NCBI RefSeq assembly: GCF_017810075.1
Contig: NZ_JADNYK010000009.1
Span: forward strand, 1-64,000
Direction of reading: 5' to 3'
Length of the DNA stretch: 64,000 bases
Origin: Pseudozobellia sp. WGM2
Lineage (GTDB): Bacteria > Bacteroidota > Bacteroidia > Flavobacteriales > Flavobacteriaceae
Position 1 is the first letter of the stretch; every line of letters starts with the position of its first letter. A program made the position numbers and the translations under genes. This document shows, in pieces, positions 1-7,392 of this stretch. The notes below the pieces were generated by a model. The model worked only from the letters and a program-made list of their open reading frames with translations, searched no databases and was not told where the DNA came from.

Positions 1-57
1 AAGCATAAAGCCCTTGCTGCGCGGGATAACAAATTGATCGCTCAACCTGTTTCCTGA
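1..57 (+). CDS. Possible 3' end of a gene cut by the window edge
   Basis: Frame 1 is open from the first base and stops with TGA at 55-57, giving an 18-residue tail (KHKALAARDNKLIAQPVS). The composition looks coding and no other frame does better, but the stretch is too short to assign a family. It may be the end of a gene to the left or a chance open frame. Confidence 0.25.
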   Translation, partial: KHKALAARDNKLIAQPVS

Positions 58-202
58 AATTTCAAGGAAAAAACTTGTTTTTTGACACAGTACCTATGAT
101 TTCGTTGTGGACTTTTCCAACGGGAAATGTCCGTCTGAAATCTAGCTAATTAAAAGTGAAAATTAATGTTTAACGGTAGAAATACCACAATGAATTATAG
201 CC

Positions 203-214
203 CGTGTTGTGGTG
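203..214 (+). repeat. Left arm of a 12-bp inverted repeat
   Basis: CGTGTTGTGGTG here is the exact reverse complement of CACCACAACACG at 892-903. The two arms bracket the UDG-like gene, 8 bp beyond its stop and about 40 bp before its start. No target-site duplication was recognised. It may mark a small mobile or cassette-like unit. Confidence 0.6.
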
Positions 215-221
215 TCGTTTT

Positions 222-851
222 TTATAATATTTCATTCAATTTATCATTCACTTTGTTCCAATCATTGTCGTCGATTTTATGATAAGAGGCTCTTGACGGG
301 TGATTAATACCTAAAACTGTTATATCATTATGTATTCCTTGAACTAATAGTGATTTACCTGATTCTTTTTTTAGTAAAACCGTTTCTTTACTTGATAATT
401 TTCTGAAAGTCCCTAGTGATTCCGCAAAAATTAACTTTGGTTGAAGTTTGAATATAATCTCATCTAAAATATTAAAACAATAAGCTTCCATATTCTTCGA
501 GTCAACCAATTTGTTAAATTCATCCAAGTTTTTCGTTTTAAAGAATATTCTATTCGTTTTTACGGAATTCTTTAAAAGTGCATTTAACCTTTCTCCTTTA
601 AATATTTTGTTTCGCATAATCCTAGCTAAGTGATAGTCATATTTAAAATATTCGTGTTCAGCAGGCAGTTCCTTTTGTCTAATTGATTCAGTTCCGCCAG
701 GATTATCTCCTATTATCAGAATAGTGGGTTTGAATTTTATTGGAGAATAAAAAATCGTGTAACCAGACAGAATTGGCTCAGGTACAGAACTCCAATCTTG
801 ATTTAGCTTTCTTAAGATATTAATGCTCCAATCGTAAAGTGTATTATCCAT
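222..851 (-). CDS. Uracil-DNA glycosylase-superfamily-like protein
   Basis: This is a 209-residue soluble protein with no signal peptide. Near residue 45 there is a hydrophobic strand followed by IIGDNPGG, which resembles the UDG-superfamily motif A (GxxPG). Near the C-terminus NHPSRAS resembles the HPS motif B. The order and spacing of the motifs fit the fold, but I cannot tell a DNA glycosylase from a non-catalytic relative. The gene is AT-richer than its neighbours, stands alone, and lies between the arms of a 12-bp inverted repeat (203-214, 892-903), so recent acquisition is possible. The ATG at 851 is the first in frame and was taken as the start. Confidence 0.5.
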   Translation of the reverse strand: MDNTLYDWSINILRKLNQDWSSVPEPILSGYTIFYSPIKFKPTILIIGDNPGGTESIRQKELPAEHEYFKYDYHLARIMRNKIFKGERLNALLKNSVKTNRIFFKTKNLDEFNKLVDSKNMEAYCFNILDEIIFKLQPKLIFAESLGTFRKLSSKETVLLKKESGKSLLVQGIHNDITVLGINHPSRASYHKIDDNDWNKVNDKLNEIL

Positions 852-891
852 AAAATTGAACGATGTATCATTTATTCAGGGGTTCAAAATG

Positions 892-903
892 CACCACAAC
901 ACG
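892..903 (-). repeat. Right arm of a 12-bp inverted repeat
   Basis: CACCACAACACG pairs perfectly with the arm at 203-214. It sits about 40 bp upstream of the UDG-like gene's start codon. Confidence 0.6.
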
Positions 904-1140
904 TAAATATATACAACTCTGTATTATTTAAGTGTCTATTATTTAGTCTATTATGTTTTCTATACTTGGGTAATTTATATATCATTCTAACTTTTGATAT
1001 ACAAATTGCCTAAGTTATTTTTTACTCCATGCTACTTTTTGAACACAACGTGTCGTAAAAGAGCTGTTGGTCATTTAAATATACCAAAAAATCTAAGCCA
1101 CAACTTCAGCGATAAATACCTCTAGTATCGATAGCAACAA

Positions 1141-1166
1141 AAATAGCTGCCGATGGGCAGCTATTT
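1141..1166 (-). terminator. Intrinsic terminator of the tonB/small-ORF unit
   Basis: An 11-bp perfect stem (1141-1151 with 1156-1166, four-base loop) is followed on the minus strand by a run of T. It lies about 25 bp after the stop codon of the small minus-strand gene at 1191-1361, supporting leftward transcription of that region. Confidence 0.7.
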
Positions 1167-1190
1167 AAAAAATATAATATCAAGAAGTAA

Positions 1191-1361
1191 CTACCGTACT
1201 AATACCAATGACATCTGCCCAATAGATAGTTTTTTGCCCCAGATTTTTCTTCTTTTCTCACCAAACTCTCTTTTATAACGACCATGAGAAAGTTTCCATA
1301 CAAAAATGTAATAGCTCCAAAAAAAGGCTATAGCCAGTAGTACCATTGAAGTTTTCTCCAT
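1191..1361 (-). CDS. Small single-pass membrane protein, hypothetical
   Basis: This 56-residue frame starts with ATG at 1361. It has a hydrophobic N-terminal helix (residues about 6-22, MVLLAIAFFWSYYIFVW) followed by a strongly basic tail (RYKREFGEKRRKIWGKK), the positive-inside pattern of a single-pass membrane protein. It follows tonB by 113 bp on the same strand and ends about 25 bp before a strong terminator, so it could be the last gene of that transcript. I know no family for it. The call rests on composition and context only. Confidence 0.4.
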   Translation of the reverse strand: MEKTSMVLLAIAFFWSYYIFVWKLSHGRYKREFGEKRRKIWGKKLSIGQMSLVLVR

Positions 1362-1474
1362 GCTTAGCTGTTTTGTTCGTCTATTCTTATCGAATTAGAG
1401 TACGGCAATACGGTTTTTCGACATCGTACATCCTCTAGTAAATATGAGAAATCTAGTCTCCTCTAACCTCTTGC

Positions 1475-2188
1475 TTATTGCAACCTAAAATTGATATGTA
1501 TACTAAAGGGCACCCGAACGGCAGTGTTACGCTGTTTGCCGGGTGTCATTCGAGGCAGCTTTTCGATAATACGGCGTGCCTCTGCTTCGAGCGATTGGTC
1601 TGGGCCACGTAATTGAACACTACCGATACTTCCGTCTTTCTGTATCACGAACATTACACTGACCCTACCTTCGATTCCCATTTCTTGGGCGACCTCGGGG
1701 TACCTGAAATTTTTGTTGATGTGCTTGTTCATCATTTTTTGAAAACATGCCCGCTTGCCTTCTTCGGTCTCTTCACCTTCACAACCGGGAAATACTGGAA
1801 CATTTTCAATTAAGATGAAAGGTATTTCTTCGGGCTCGTCCAATTCTTCGGTTTCTATATCATTAACTTCCAATATTTCTTCTTCTTGGTCTGTTTCAGT
1901 AGAGATGATTTCACTTTCGATACGCTCATCTTCATCTTCCATAATTTCGATTACCGGTGGGGCTTGTACAGGTGGCGGTGGAGGGGGTGTTTTTACTTGC
2001 ATGGTTATCGGTACATCTTCAATGAGCTCATCTTCCACATTCATAGAAATTATATAGCCATGATCGTCGTCATAGGTTTTCCACTCAAAGGCCATAAGGG
2101 TGAGTGCCAGTACGAAAAGCAATCCTAATAAAAAATAAATTCCTCGATTTCTATTGAGGTCTAGTCTTGGGTTTTTCTTGGGTTTCAT
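1475..2188 (-). CDS. TonB-family energy transducer
   Basis: Inner-membrane protein that carries proton-motive energy to outer-membrane TonB-dependent receptors. It shows a short cytoplasmic basic N-terminus, one membrane helix (about residues 15-35, YFLLGLLFVLALTLMAFEW), a run of six prolines near residue 70, and a very acidic linker. The C-terminal TonB domain (last 90 residues) contains YPEVAQEMGIEGRVSVMF and ends in a beta strand. The PVFPGCE segment before the domain is typical of Bacteroidota members. I chose the ATG at 2188 rather than an upstream in-frame ATG at 2221 because relatives begin MKxKKNP. It may serve the receptor at 60546-62963, but these genomes carry many tonB genes. Confidence 0.85.
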   Translation of the reverse strand: MKPKKNPRLDLNRNRGIYFLLGLLFVLALTLMAFEWKTYDDDHGYIISMNVEDELIEDVPITMQVKTPPPPPPVQAPPVIEIMEDEDERIESEIISTETDQEEEILEVNDIETEELDEPEEIPFILIENVPVFPGCEGEETEEGKRACFQKMMNKHINKNFRYPEVAQEMGIEGRVSVMFVIQKDGSIGSVQLRGPDQSLEAEARRIIEKLPRMTPGKQRNTAVRVPFSIHINFRLQ

Positions 2189-2482
2189 ATCTAAAAATTT
2201 AAGGGTTATCGACTGTGCCAAATCTAGGGTTACGAACGCGCATTAAAAATGAAGAATGAGTAAACACGCCTTTTCGATGAGGGAAACGGTCTTCAATGCT
2301 TGCGCGTAGAGATAGAGATACCTTCTTTAGAGGAAAAAGCTTAAAAAGGAAAATGAAGGGGTATGCCTTTAGCGGTCTTGAACGGCGTAAGCATTGCTTG
2401 TAATACAGCACCTGCGTATGGCTAAAATTGCGATATTTGCGAGGTTATATATTTTGAGTATAAAGACACGATTTTTAAATCT

Positions 2483-3487
2483 ATGGGTTGGTTCGGCAAG
2501 AAAGATAAATTACAGATTATAGCATTTCAAGGTTATGGTACCGATGTTCATTTCTATGCCAGGGGGCGCGCCCTTGAAGACGAAGAGATCGACCTGGCGC
2601 AAAAAGGGGTTTTCAATTTAATATGGAATACCTATAAAAGATTCGAGACCGATGAAGTGCGAAATACTCCGGTCTCGATTACCTTTTCAGACGGTAGAAC
2701 GATCCAGGGTGAAACCGATAGCTCGGGCTACTATAAAATAAAGGCCGATCTCGAAGATCTATGTCGACTGACCAACAGTGAAGGGTGGCTGAAATTTGAA
2801 ATATCTTTTAACGATACCAATCTCAAGCGGGGTATTCTGCATGATAACAGGTTTCCTGGAGAAATGCTCATACCTTCTTCTAAAGCAAAATTCGGGGTCA
2901 TCAGTGATATCGATGATACCATTTTACATACGGGGGTCGTTTCTTCGTTAAAATGGAAAGTGATTTTCAATACCGTTTTCAAAACGGTAGATAAGCGAAC
3001 CCCCTTGGCAGGGGCGGCCGAATTTTATAAGCTGCTTCACCAAGGCAAATCGCAAGATGAAGCAAACCCCATATTTTACGTGAGCCATAGCCCCTGGAAC
3101 ATGTACCGGTATCTTGAAATGTTCTTACAGAAGAACAACTTTCCAAAAGGGCCTATTCTGCTGAGGAGCTTTCCCTTCTTCGGCAAGAAAAAGGCACCTG
3201 ACGAAAAACCGCAAAAGCAGAAAGAGATATTCAATATCTTAAAAACCTACCCCAAGCTGAAATTTATATTGATCGGTGATAGTGGTGAGCACGATGCCGA
3301 TATCTATAAAGAAATCGCAGAACTTTACCCTGACAATATTTTGGCGATTTACCTCAGAAGCGTAGCGCACAAAAAAAGAATGGAACGGGTAAAGGGGGTG
3401 TATAAAGATTACAGTACAACCCCCGTGCTTTTTGTCGAAAGCAGCGAACAGGCTATAGAGCACGCCAGAGAAAATGACTTTATCTAA
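2483..3487 (+). CDS. App1-like phosphatidate phosphatase family protein (DUF2183)
   Basis: This 334-residue protein has an N-terminal beta-rich region (about 1-135) and a C-terminal HAD-type phosphatase domain of the App1/DUF2183 family. The catalytic loop is VISDIDDTILHTG near residue 139, with the DxDxT motif intact. SHSPWN near 208 and IGDSGEHDADIY near 272 supply the later motifs. Yeast App1 is a phosphatidate phosphatase; the bacterial substrate is not established. No signal peptide is visible, so a cytoplasmic location is likely. It stands alone and is convergent with the kinase gene 36 bp downstream. Confidence 0.8.
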   Translation: MGWFGKKDKLQIIAFQGYGTDVHFYARGRALEDEEIDLAQKGVFNLIWNTYKRFETDEVRNTPVSITFSDGRTIQGETDSSGYYKIKADLEDLCRLTNSEGWLKFEISFNDTNLKRGILHDNRFPGEMLIPSSKAKFGVISDIDDTILHTGVVSSLKWKVIFNTVFKTVDKRTPLAGAAEFYKLLHQGKSQDEANPIFYVSHSPWNMYRYLEMFLQKNNFPKGPILLRSFPFFGKKKAPDEKPQKQKEIFNILKTYPKLKFILIGDSGEHDADIYKEIAELYPDNILAIYLRSVAHKKRMERVKGVYKDYSTTPVLFVESSEQAIEHARENDFI

Positions 3488-3522
3488 TTTGCTTTCTTAT
3501 AAAATAATATGAAAAAAAAGTG

Positions 3523-4137
3523 TTAGAACAGCCCGTTGATCTGCGCGTCTATTCGATTGATGATCGAGCCTAAATCTTCGGGTTTATCTACGAAATCAAG
3601 GTCATCGACATTAATTACGAGCAAGTTGCCTTTTTGGTAACCATGGATCCAAGCTTCGTAGCGTTCATTGAGCCTGCTTAAATAATCTATTGAAATACTG
3701 TTCTCATAATCACGGCCGCGTTTATGTATTTGATTGACCAGATTAGGTATCGAACTGCGTAAATAAATCAAGAGGTCGGGCGGTTGTACCAAACTCTCCA
3801 TCAGCTCAAAAAGACTTTCATAATTGCTGAAATCTCTATTGGTCATAAGCCCCATGGCATGAAGGTTAGGGGCGAAAATATAGGCATCTTCGTAGATGGT
3901 TCTATCTTGGATCGTATTCTTGCCGCTCTCTCTAATTTGAAGTATTTGACGGTAACGATGGTTTAAAAAGTAGATTTGAAGGTTAAAGCTCCAACGCTCC
4001 ATCTGATTGTAAAAATCATCTAGATAAGGGTTGTCTACTACATCTTCAAAATTGGCTTCCCACTTGTAATGTTTTGCCAATAACCTAGTTAACGTAGTTT
4101 TTCCGGCACCGATGTTCCCGGCAACTGCAATGTGCAT
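3523..4137 (-). CDS. Deoxynucleoside kinase
   Basis: Phosphorylates deoxynucleosides in the salvage pathway to dNTPs. The 204-residue protein has the P-loop GNIGAGKTT at residues 7-15, the acidic NxYLxxFY segment after the first helix (DNPYLDDFY), the DRTIYED motif near residue 98 that replaces the usual ERS signature, and a LID-like arginine-rich region (HKRGRDYE near 148). Length and motifs match the bacterial dNK/dGK group. The specificity for dA, dG or dC cannot be read from the sequence. It is transcribed away from metK, with which it shares a 331-bp divergent intergenic region. Confidence 0.88.
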   Translation of the reverse strand: MHIAVAGNIGAGKTTLTRLLAKHYKWEANFEDVVDNPYLDDFYNQMERWSFNLQIYFLNHRYRQILQIRESGKNTIQDRTIYEDAYIFAPNLHAMGLMTNRDFSNYESLFELMESLVQPPDLLIYLRSSIPNLVNQIHKRGRDYENSISIDYLSRLNERYEAWIHGYQKGNLLVINVDDLDFVDKPEDLGSIINRIDAQINGLF

Positions 4138-4295
4138 AGGGTGTATAAAATTTAATGGTTGTGATTTCTGTGTACTAGATACGAAAGTACAAGATACAAA
4201 GGATTCCGTTCGTGTAAAAAATATTATACATAAATACTTATGATAATTTTAATACTTCCTTTTGTTCGAAAATTTTTATTTCTACCTTAAATCTT

Positions 4296-4303
4296 TACTT
4301 TTG
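4296..4303 (+). promoter_or_regulatory. Predicted -7 element of the metK promoter
   Basis: TACTTTTG matches the Bacteroidota -7 consensus TAnnTTTG. Transcription would start around 4310, a few bases before the riboswitch P1 stem at 4318. No well-spaced -33 TTG was found. Confidence 0.55.
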
Positions 4304-4317
4304 TGCCTTAATAATTA

Positions 4318-4399
4318 AGAGGAAGGATTTGACTGATTGCAACCTCTAGTGCTGTCAACATATAGGTGACATTAACACTAAAAAAATGCTAAAGCAGTT
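4318..4399 (+). ncRNA. SAM-II-like (SAM-II/SAM-V class) riboswitch upstream of metK
   Basis: P1 is AGAGG (4318-4322) with CCTCT (4343-4347). Its loop carries GATTTGACTGATTGCAA (4326-4342), almost identical to the SAM-II core remembered from the Sargasso Sea metX aptamer. The 3' strand AAATGCTAAAGC (4384-4395) matches the conserved GCUAAA strand. Pseudoknot pairing GACTG (4331-4335) with CAGTT (4395-4399) is available. Between P1 and the 3' strand an extra hairpin is inserted (AGTG/CACT plus TGTCA/TGACA, 4348-4379). Position in front of SAM synthetase fits feedback by SAM. Confidence 0.75.
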
Positions 4400-4422
4400 G
4401 ATGTTGGATTTCTTCCACGTTA

Positions 4423-4467
4423 TACTTCTTTAGGGCTATTTGTCAAATCCTCATAAATAAAGAAGTA
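4423..4467 (+). promoter_or_regulatory. Start-codon-sequestering hairpin of metK (expression platform)
   Basis: TACTTCTTTA (4423-4432) is the exact complement of TAAAGAAGTA (4458-4467), which ends one base before the metK ATG at 4469. Its loop contains GTCAAATCCT (4442-4451), complementary over 10 bp to AGGATTTGAC (4324-4333) in the aptamer loop. Aptamer folding and the long-range pairing exclude each other, which suggests control of translation start. Confidence 0.55.
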
Positions 4468-4468
4468 C

Positions 4469-5725
4469 ATGTCATACCTTTTTACATCAGAATCAGTTAG
4501 CGAGGGGCACCCCGATAAAGTAGCGGACCAAATTAGCGATGCCCTGCTGGATCATTTTCTGGCTTTCGACCCAGAAAGTAAAGTAGCTTGTGAAACATTA
4601 GTGACCACGGGTCAGGTAGTACTTGCCGGTGAGGTAAAGAGCGATACCTATCTCGATGTTCAGCATATTGCCAGAGAAGTAATCAACAAAATAGGGTATA
4701 CCAAAGGCGAATACCAGTTTAGTGGAGATTCTTGTGGGGTCATTTCTCTGATTCATGAACAATCGCAAGAAATCAACCAAGGTGTCGACCGGGGCAAGAA
4801 AGAAGAGCAAGGTGCGGGGGATCAAGGCATGATGTTCGGTTATGCCACAAACGAGACTGAAAACTACATGCCCCTGGCATTGGATATTTCACATAAAATG
4901 CTACAGACTTTGGCCGATATACGTAGACAAGCTTCGGAGATAACCTATCTAAGACCAGATGCCAAAGCTCAGGTAACTATTGAATATTCTGATGATAATG
5001 TACCCGTTCGTATAGATACCATAGTAGTTTCTACACAGCATGATGCCTTTGATGCCGATGATGCCCGAATGTTGGCCAAGATCAAAAAAGATATAATCGA
5101 AATCTTGATACCTCAAGTGAAGGCGCAATTGCCCGAGAAGATCCAGGCATTGTTCGATGATGATATAAAGTACCACATTAACCCGACCGGAAAATTCGTA
5201 ATAGGCGGTCCTCACGGCGATACCGGCTTGACCGGAAGAAAAATTATTGTAGATACTTACGGAGGAAAAGGAGCCCACGGTGGTGGTGCCTTCAGTGGTA
5301 AAGACCCGAGTAAGGTTGATCGTAGTGCGGCCTACGCTGCCCGTCACATAGCCAAGAATTTGGTGGCAGCAGGGGTTGCCGATGAGGTTTTGGTGCAGGT
5401 TAGTTATGCGATAGGGGTGGTCGAACCCACATCGATATTTATTGAAACTTACGGCACCGCCAAAGTAGATTTGACCGATGGCGAAATAGCGGCACAGGTG
5501 CGCCAGTTGTTCGATATGCGACCTTTTGCAATTGAAGATCGCCTAAAACTTCGTAACCCGATTTATTTAGAATCAGCGGCTTACGGGCATATGGGTAAAA
5601 CCCCGCAAGTGGTAAAAAAAGTTTTCGAATCGCCCTACAACGGAAGAATCGAAAAAGAAGTGGAACTCTTTACTTGGGAGAAATTAGATCGAGTAGATGA
5701 GGTGAAAAAAGCGTTCAAATTATAA
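4469..5725 (+). CDS. metK: S-adenosylmethionine synthetase
   Basis: Makes S-adenosylmethionine from methionine and ATP in the cytoplasm. The 418-residue protein has all three family signatures: [13 protein letters not shown] at residues 13-25, [11 protein letters not shown] near 115, and the glycine-rich phosphate loop [19 protein letters not shown] near 271. Length is normal for the enzyme (380-420, slightly long as in other Bacteroidota). The start ATG at 4469 lies directly after a 10-bp hairpin and the SAM-II-like riboswitch. It is therefore probably repressed when SAM is plentiful. It is followed by the SAM-I-controlled metY operon on the same strand. Confidence 0.96.
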   Translation: MSYLFTSESVSEGHPDKVADQISDALLDHFLAFDPESKVACETLVTTGQVVLAGEVKSDTYLDVQHIAREVINKIGYTKGEYQFSGDSCGVISLIHEQSQEINQGVDRGKKEEQGAGDQGMMFGYATNETENYMPLALDISHKMLQTLADIRRQASEITYLRPDAKAQVTIEYSDDNVPVRIDTIVVSTQHDAFDADDARMLAKIKKDIIEILIPQVKAQLPEKIQALFDDDIKYHINPTGKFVIGGPHGDTGLTGRKIIVDTYGGKGAHGGGAFSGKDPSKVDRSAAYAARHIAKNLVAAGVADEVLVQVSYAIGVVEPTSIFIETYGTAKVDLTDGEIAAQVRQLFDMRPFAIEDRLKLRNPIYLESAAYGHMGKTPQVVKKVFESPYNGRIEKEVELFTWEKLDRVDEVKKAFKL

Positions 5726-5764
5726 ATTTTTATGAAATTTAGGGGAATTTAATTTTTCCGTATA

Positions 5765-5772
5765 TATATTTG
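5765..5772 (+). promoter_or_regulatory. Predicted -7 element of the metY promoter
   Basis: TATATTTG is a perfect match to TAnnTTTG and lies 32 bp upstream of the riboswitch P1 stem, so the aptamer would be near the 5' end of the transcript. Confidence 0.55.
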
Positions 5773-5803
5773 TTTTTCCAAAAGTTCAAACACATATTGA
5801 ATT

Positions 5804-5923
5804 GTTATCAAGAAAGGTGGAGGGAATAGACCCTTTGAAGCCTTGGCAACCCTTTACCCGTTCCATTTTAGTAGGGTAGAGAAGGTGCTACGTTCTATCC
5901 CAATGATTATTGGGGCAGATAAC
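5804..5923 (+). ncRNA. SAM-I riboswitch (S box) upstream of metY
   Basis: P1 pairs GTTATC (5804-5809) with GATAAC (5918-5923). The S-box core is present in order: GGTGGAGGGA, GACCCTTTGAAGCC, GGCAACC, and then GGTGCTA with the P4 hairpin ATCCCAATGATTATTGGGG. No strong terminator was recognised between the aptamer and the metY ATG 124 bp further on, so the expression platform may act on translation. Confidence 0.92.
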
Positions 5924-6047
5924 GCAACAGATTACTTCCCGTAATTTTCGCTTTCTTATAACTTTTTGATAGAACCATACTGCTTAGTCGACAGTCTGGC
6001 GTTTGTATTTTTTAATGTATTTATAAACACTTAAAAAATCAGTTACC

Positions 6048-7322
6048 ATGAGTGATCACAAATTTTCAACCAATGCATTGCATGCTGGCCATGAACCTTC
6101 TGAAACAGCAGGCACAAGGGCCGTGCCTATTTATCAAACTTCGTCGTACGTATTTAACGATACCGACCACGCTGCCAATCTTTTTTCTTTGGCCGAGCTT
6201 GGCTTTATCTATACACGATTGAACAACCCTACCAACGAAATTCTTCAAAAGAGATTAGCGGCGTTAGAGGGCGGTATTGGTGCTGTGGTTTTCTCTTCGG
6301 GTGCTGCTGCCATTTCAACAGGTTTAATGACCTTGTTGAAAGCGGGGGATCATATTGTGGCTTCTAGCAGTCTTTATGGCGGTACTTTCAACTTATTGAA
6401 TGTGACCCTGCCTCGTTTGGGCATTACGACTACGTTTGTAGATGCTACCGATCCGGAAAATTTCGGGAAGGCGGTTCAAGACAATACCAGGGCATTTTTT
6501 GTTGAATCTTTGGGCAATCCGAAATTAGATGTTCTTGACCTTAAAGCGATAGGGGAGCAAGCGAAAACGGCCGAAGTACCTTTTATCGTTGATAATACCG
6601 TGGCAACTCCGGCTTTGTTGAACCCTATCGAATATGGGGCTAATATTGTCATTCATTCCCTGACTAAATATATCGGGGGGCAAGGTACCTCTCTTGGCGG
6701 GGCGATTATCGATGCCGGAACTTTTAACTGGGCCAATGGCAAGTTTCCTGAATTTACCGAACCTTCTGCGGGTTACCACGGTTTGGTCTACCACGAAGCA
6801 TTGGGTGCAGCTTCTTATACTTTTAAATTGATTTTAGAAGGATTGCGTGACTTCGGTGGGGCTTTGAGTCCGTTCAACGCTTTTCAAATCATTCAAGGTT
6901 TGGAGACACTGAATGTTCGTATTCAGCAACACAGTGCCAACGCCTTGGAGCTGGCTACCTGGTTAGAAGGTAGAGACGAGGTGGCTTGGGTAAATTACCC
7001 AGGGTTAAAGAGTAGCAAGTATAATGATTTGGCGAAACAATATCTACCTAAGGGGCAAAGTGGTCTCGTAACTTTTGGAGTGAAAGGTGGGTTCGAAGCC
7101 GCGAAAAAGCTAACCGATGCGACCAAGGTATTCTCATTGTTGGCCAATATCGGTGATACCAAGTCATTGATCATTCACCCGGCGAGTACTACTCACCAAC
7201 AGTTGAACGAAGAACAGCAAGCAGGTGCGGGCGTAACCCAAGATTTAATTCGCCTTTCGGTAGGTTTGGAAGATATCGCAGACCTGAAAGCCGATTTAGA
7301 GAACGCCTTTGCTTCATTATAA
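6048..7322 (+). CDS. metY: O-acetylhomoserine sulfhydrylase
   Basis: PLP enzyme that joins sulfide to O-acetylhomoserine to give homocysteine. The 424-residue protein belongs to the Cys/Met-metabolism PLP family. SSGAAAIST near residue 85 lies in the cofactor phosphate region, and [15 protein letters not shown] carries the Schiff-base lysine, Lys207. The length (about 425) and the GYHGLVYHE insert near residue 245 mark it as O-acetylhomoserine sulfhydrylase rather than cystathionine synthase. It is first in a SAM-I-controlled unit and is followed 70 bp later by the gene that makes its substrate. Sulfide would come from the cys operon at 12.7-20 kb. Confidence 0.92.
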   Translation: MSDHKFSTNALHAGHEPSETAGTRAVPIYQTSSYVFNDTDHAANLFSLAELGFIYTRLNNPTNEILQKRLAALEGGIGAVVFSSGAAAISTGLMTLLKAGDHIVASSSLYGGTFNLLNVTLPRLGITTTFVDATDPENFGKAVQDNTRAFFVESLGNPKLDVLDLKAIGEQAKTAEVPFIVDNTVATPALLNPIEYGANIVIHSLTKYIGGQGTSLGGAIIDAGTFNWANGKFPEFTEPSAGYHGLVYHEALGAASYTFKLILEGLRDFGGALSPFNAFQIIQGLETLNVRIQQHSANALELATWLEGRDEVAWVNYPGLKSSKYNDLAKQYLPKGQSGLVTFGVKGGFEAAKKLTDATKVFSLLANIGDTKSLIIHPASTTHQQLNEEQQAGAGVTQDLIRLSVGLEDIADLKADLENAFASL

Positions 7323-7350
7323 TTTAGTAGAACAAAAGTAAATGCAAATA

Positions 7351-7379
7351 AGGTCCGGTCGATATCTAAGGCCGGACCT
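7351..7379 (+). promoter_or_regulatory. Hairpin between metY and the metX-thrA fusion
   Basis: AGGTCCGG near 7351-7358 pairs with CCGGACCT near 7372-7379, an 8-bp GC-rich stem with a 13-base loop. It is followed by AATTATAAAA rather than a T-run, so it is more likely an mRNA-processing, stability or translational element than a full terminator. It lies upstream of the preferred start codon at 7393. Confidence 0.5.
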
Positions 7380-7392
7380 AATTATAAAACCT

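Larger units (their letters stand above)
852..1190. other. AT-rich non-coding stretch
   Basis: This interval holds the right arm of the inverted repeat (892-903) and the terminator hairpin at 1141-1166. No convincing reading frame was found on either strand. A sequence reminiscent of the repeat core (acacaacgtgtcg, about 1042-1054) occurs once more, possibly a decayed boundary element. Confidence 0.5.

Noticed and set aside
1755-2057. 100-residue plus-strand frame rich in Ser inside tonB
   Set aside because: Antisense shadow of the acidic and proline-rich tonB linker; its Ser/Ile runs are a product of that composition.
2199-2411. 70-residue minus-strand frame upstream of tonB
   Set aside because: Basic, low-complexity composition with no motif; it overlaps the tonB start region and looks like a chance frame in an intergenic region.
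4949-5347. 132-residue minus-strand frame inside metK
   Set aside because: Antisense shadow of a strongly conserved gene; no motif or start context.
5924-6047. Terminator-type expression platform after the first SAM-I aptamer
   Set aside because: Only a 5-bp hairpin with a poor T-run could be found, so no terminator is claimed.
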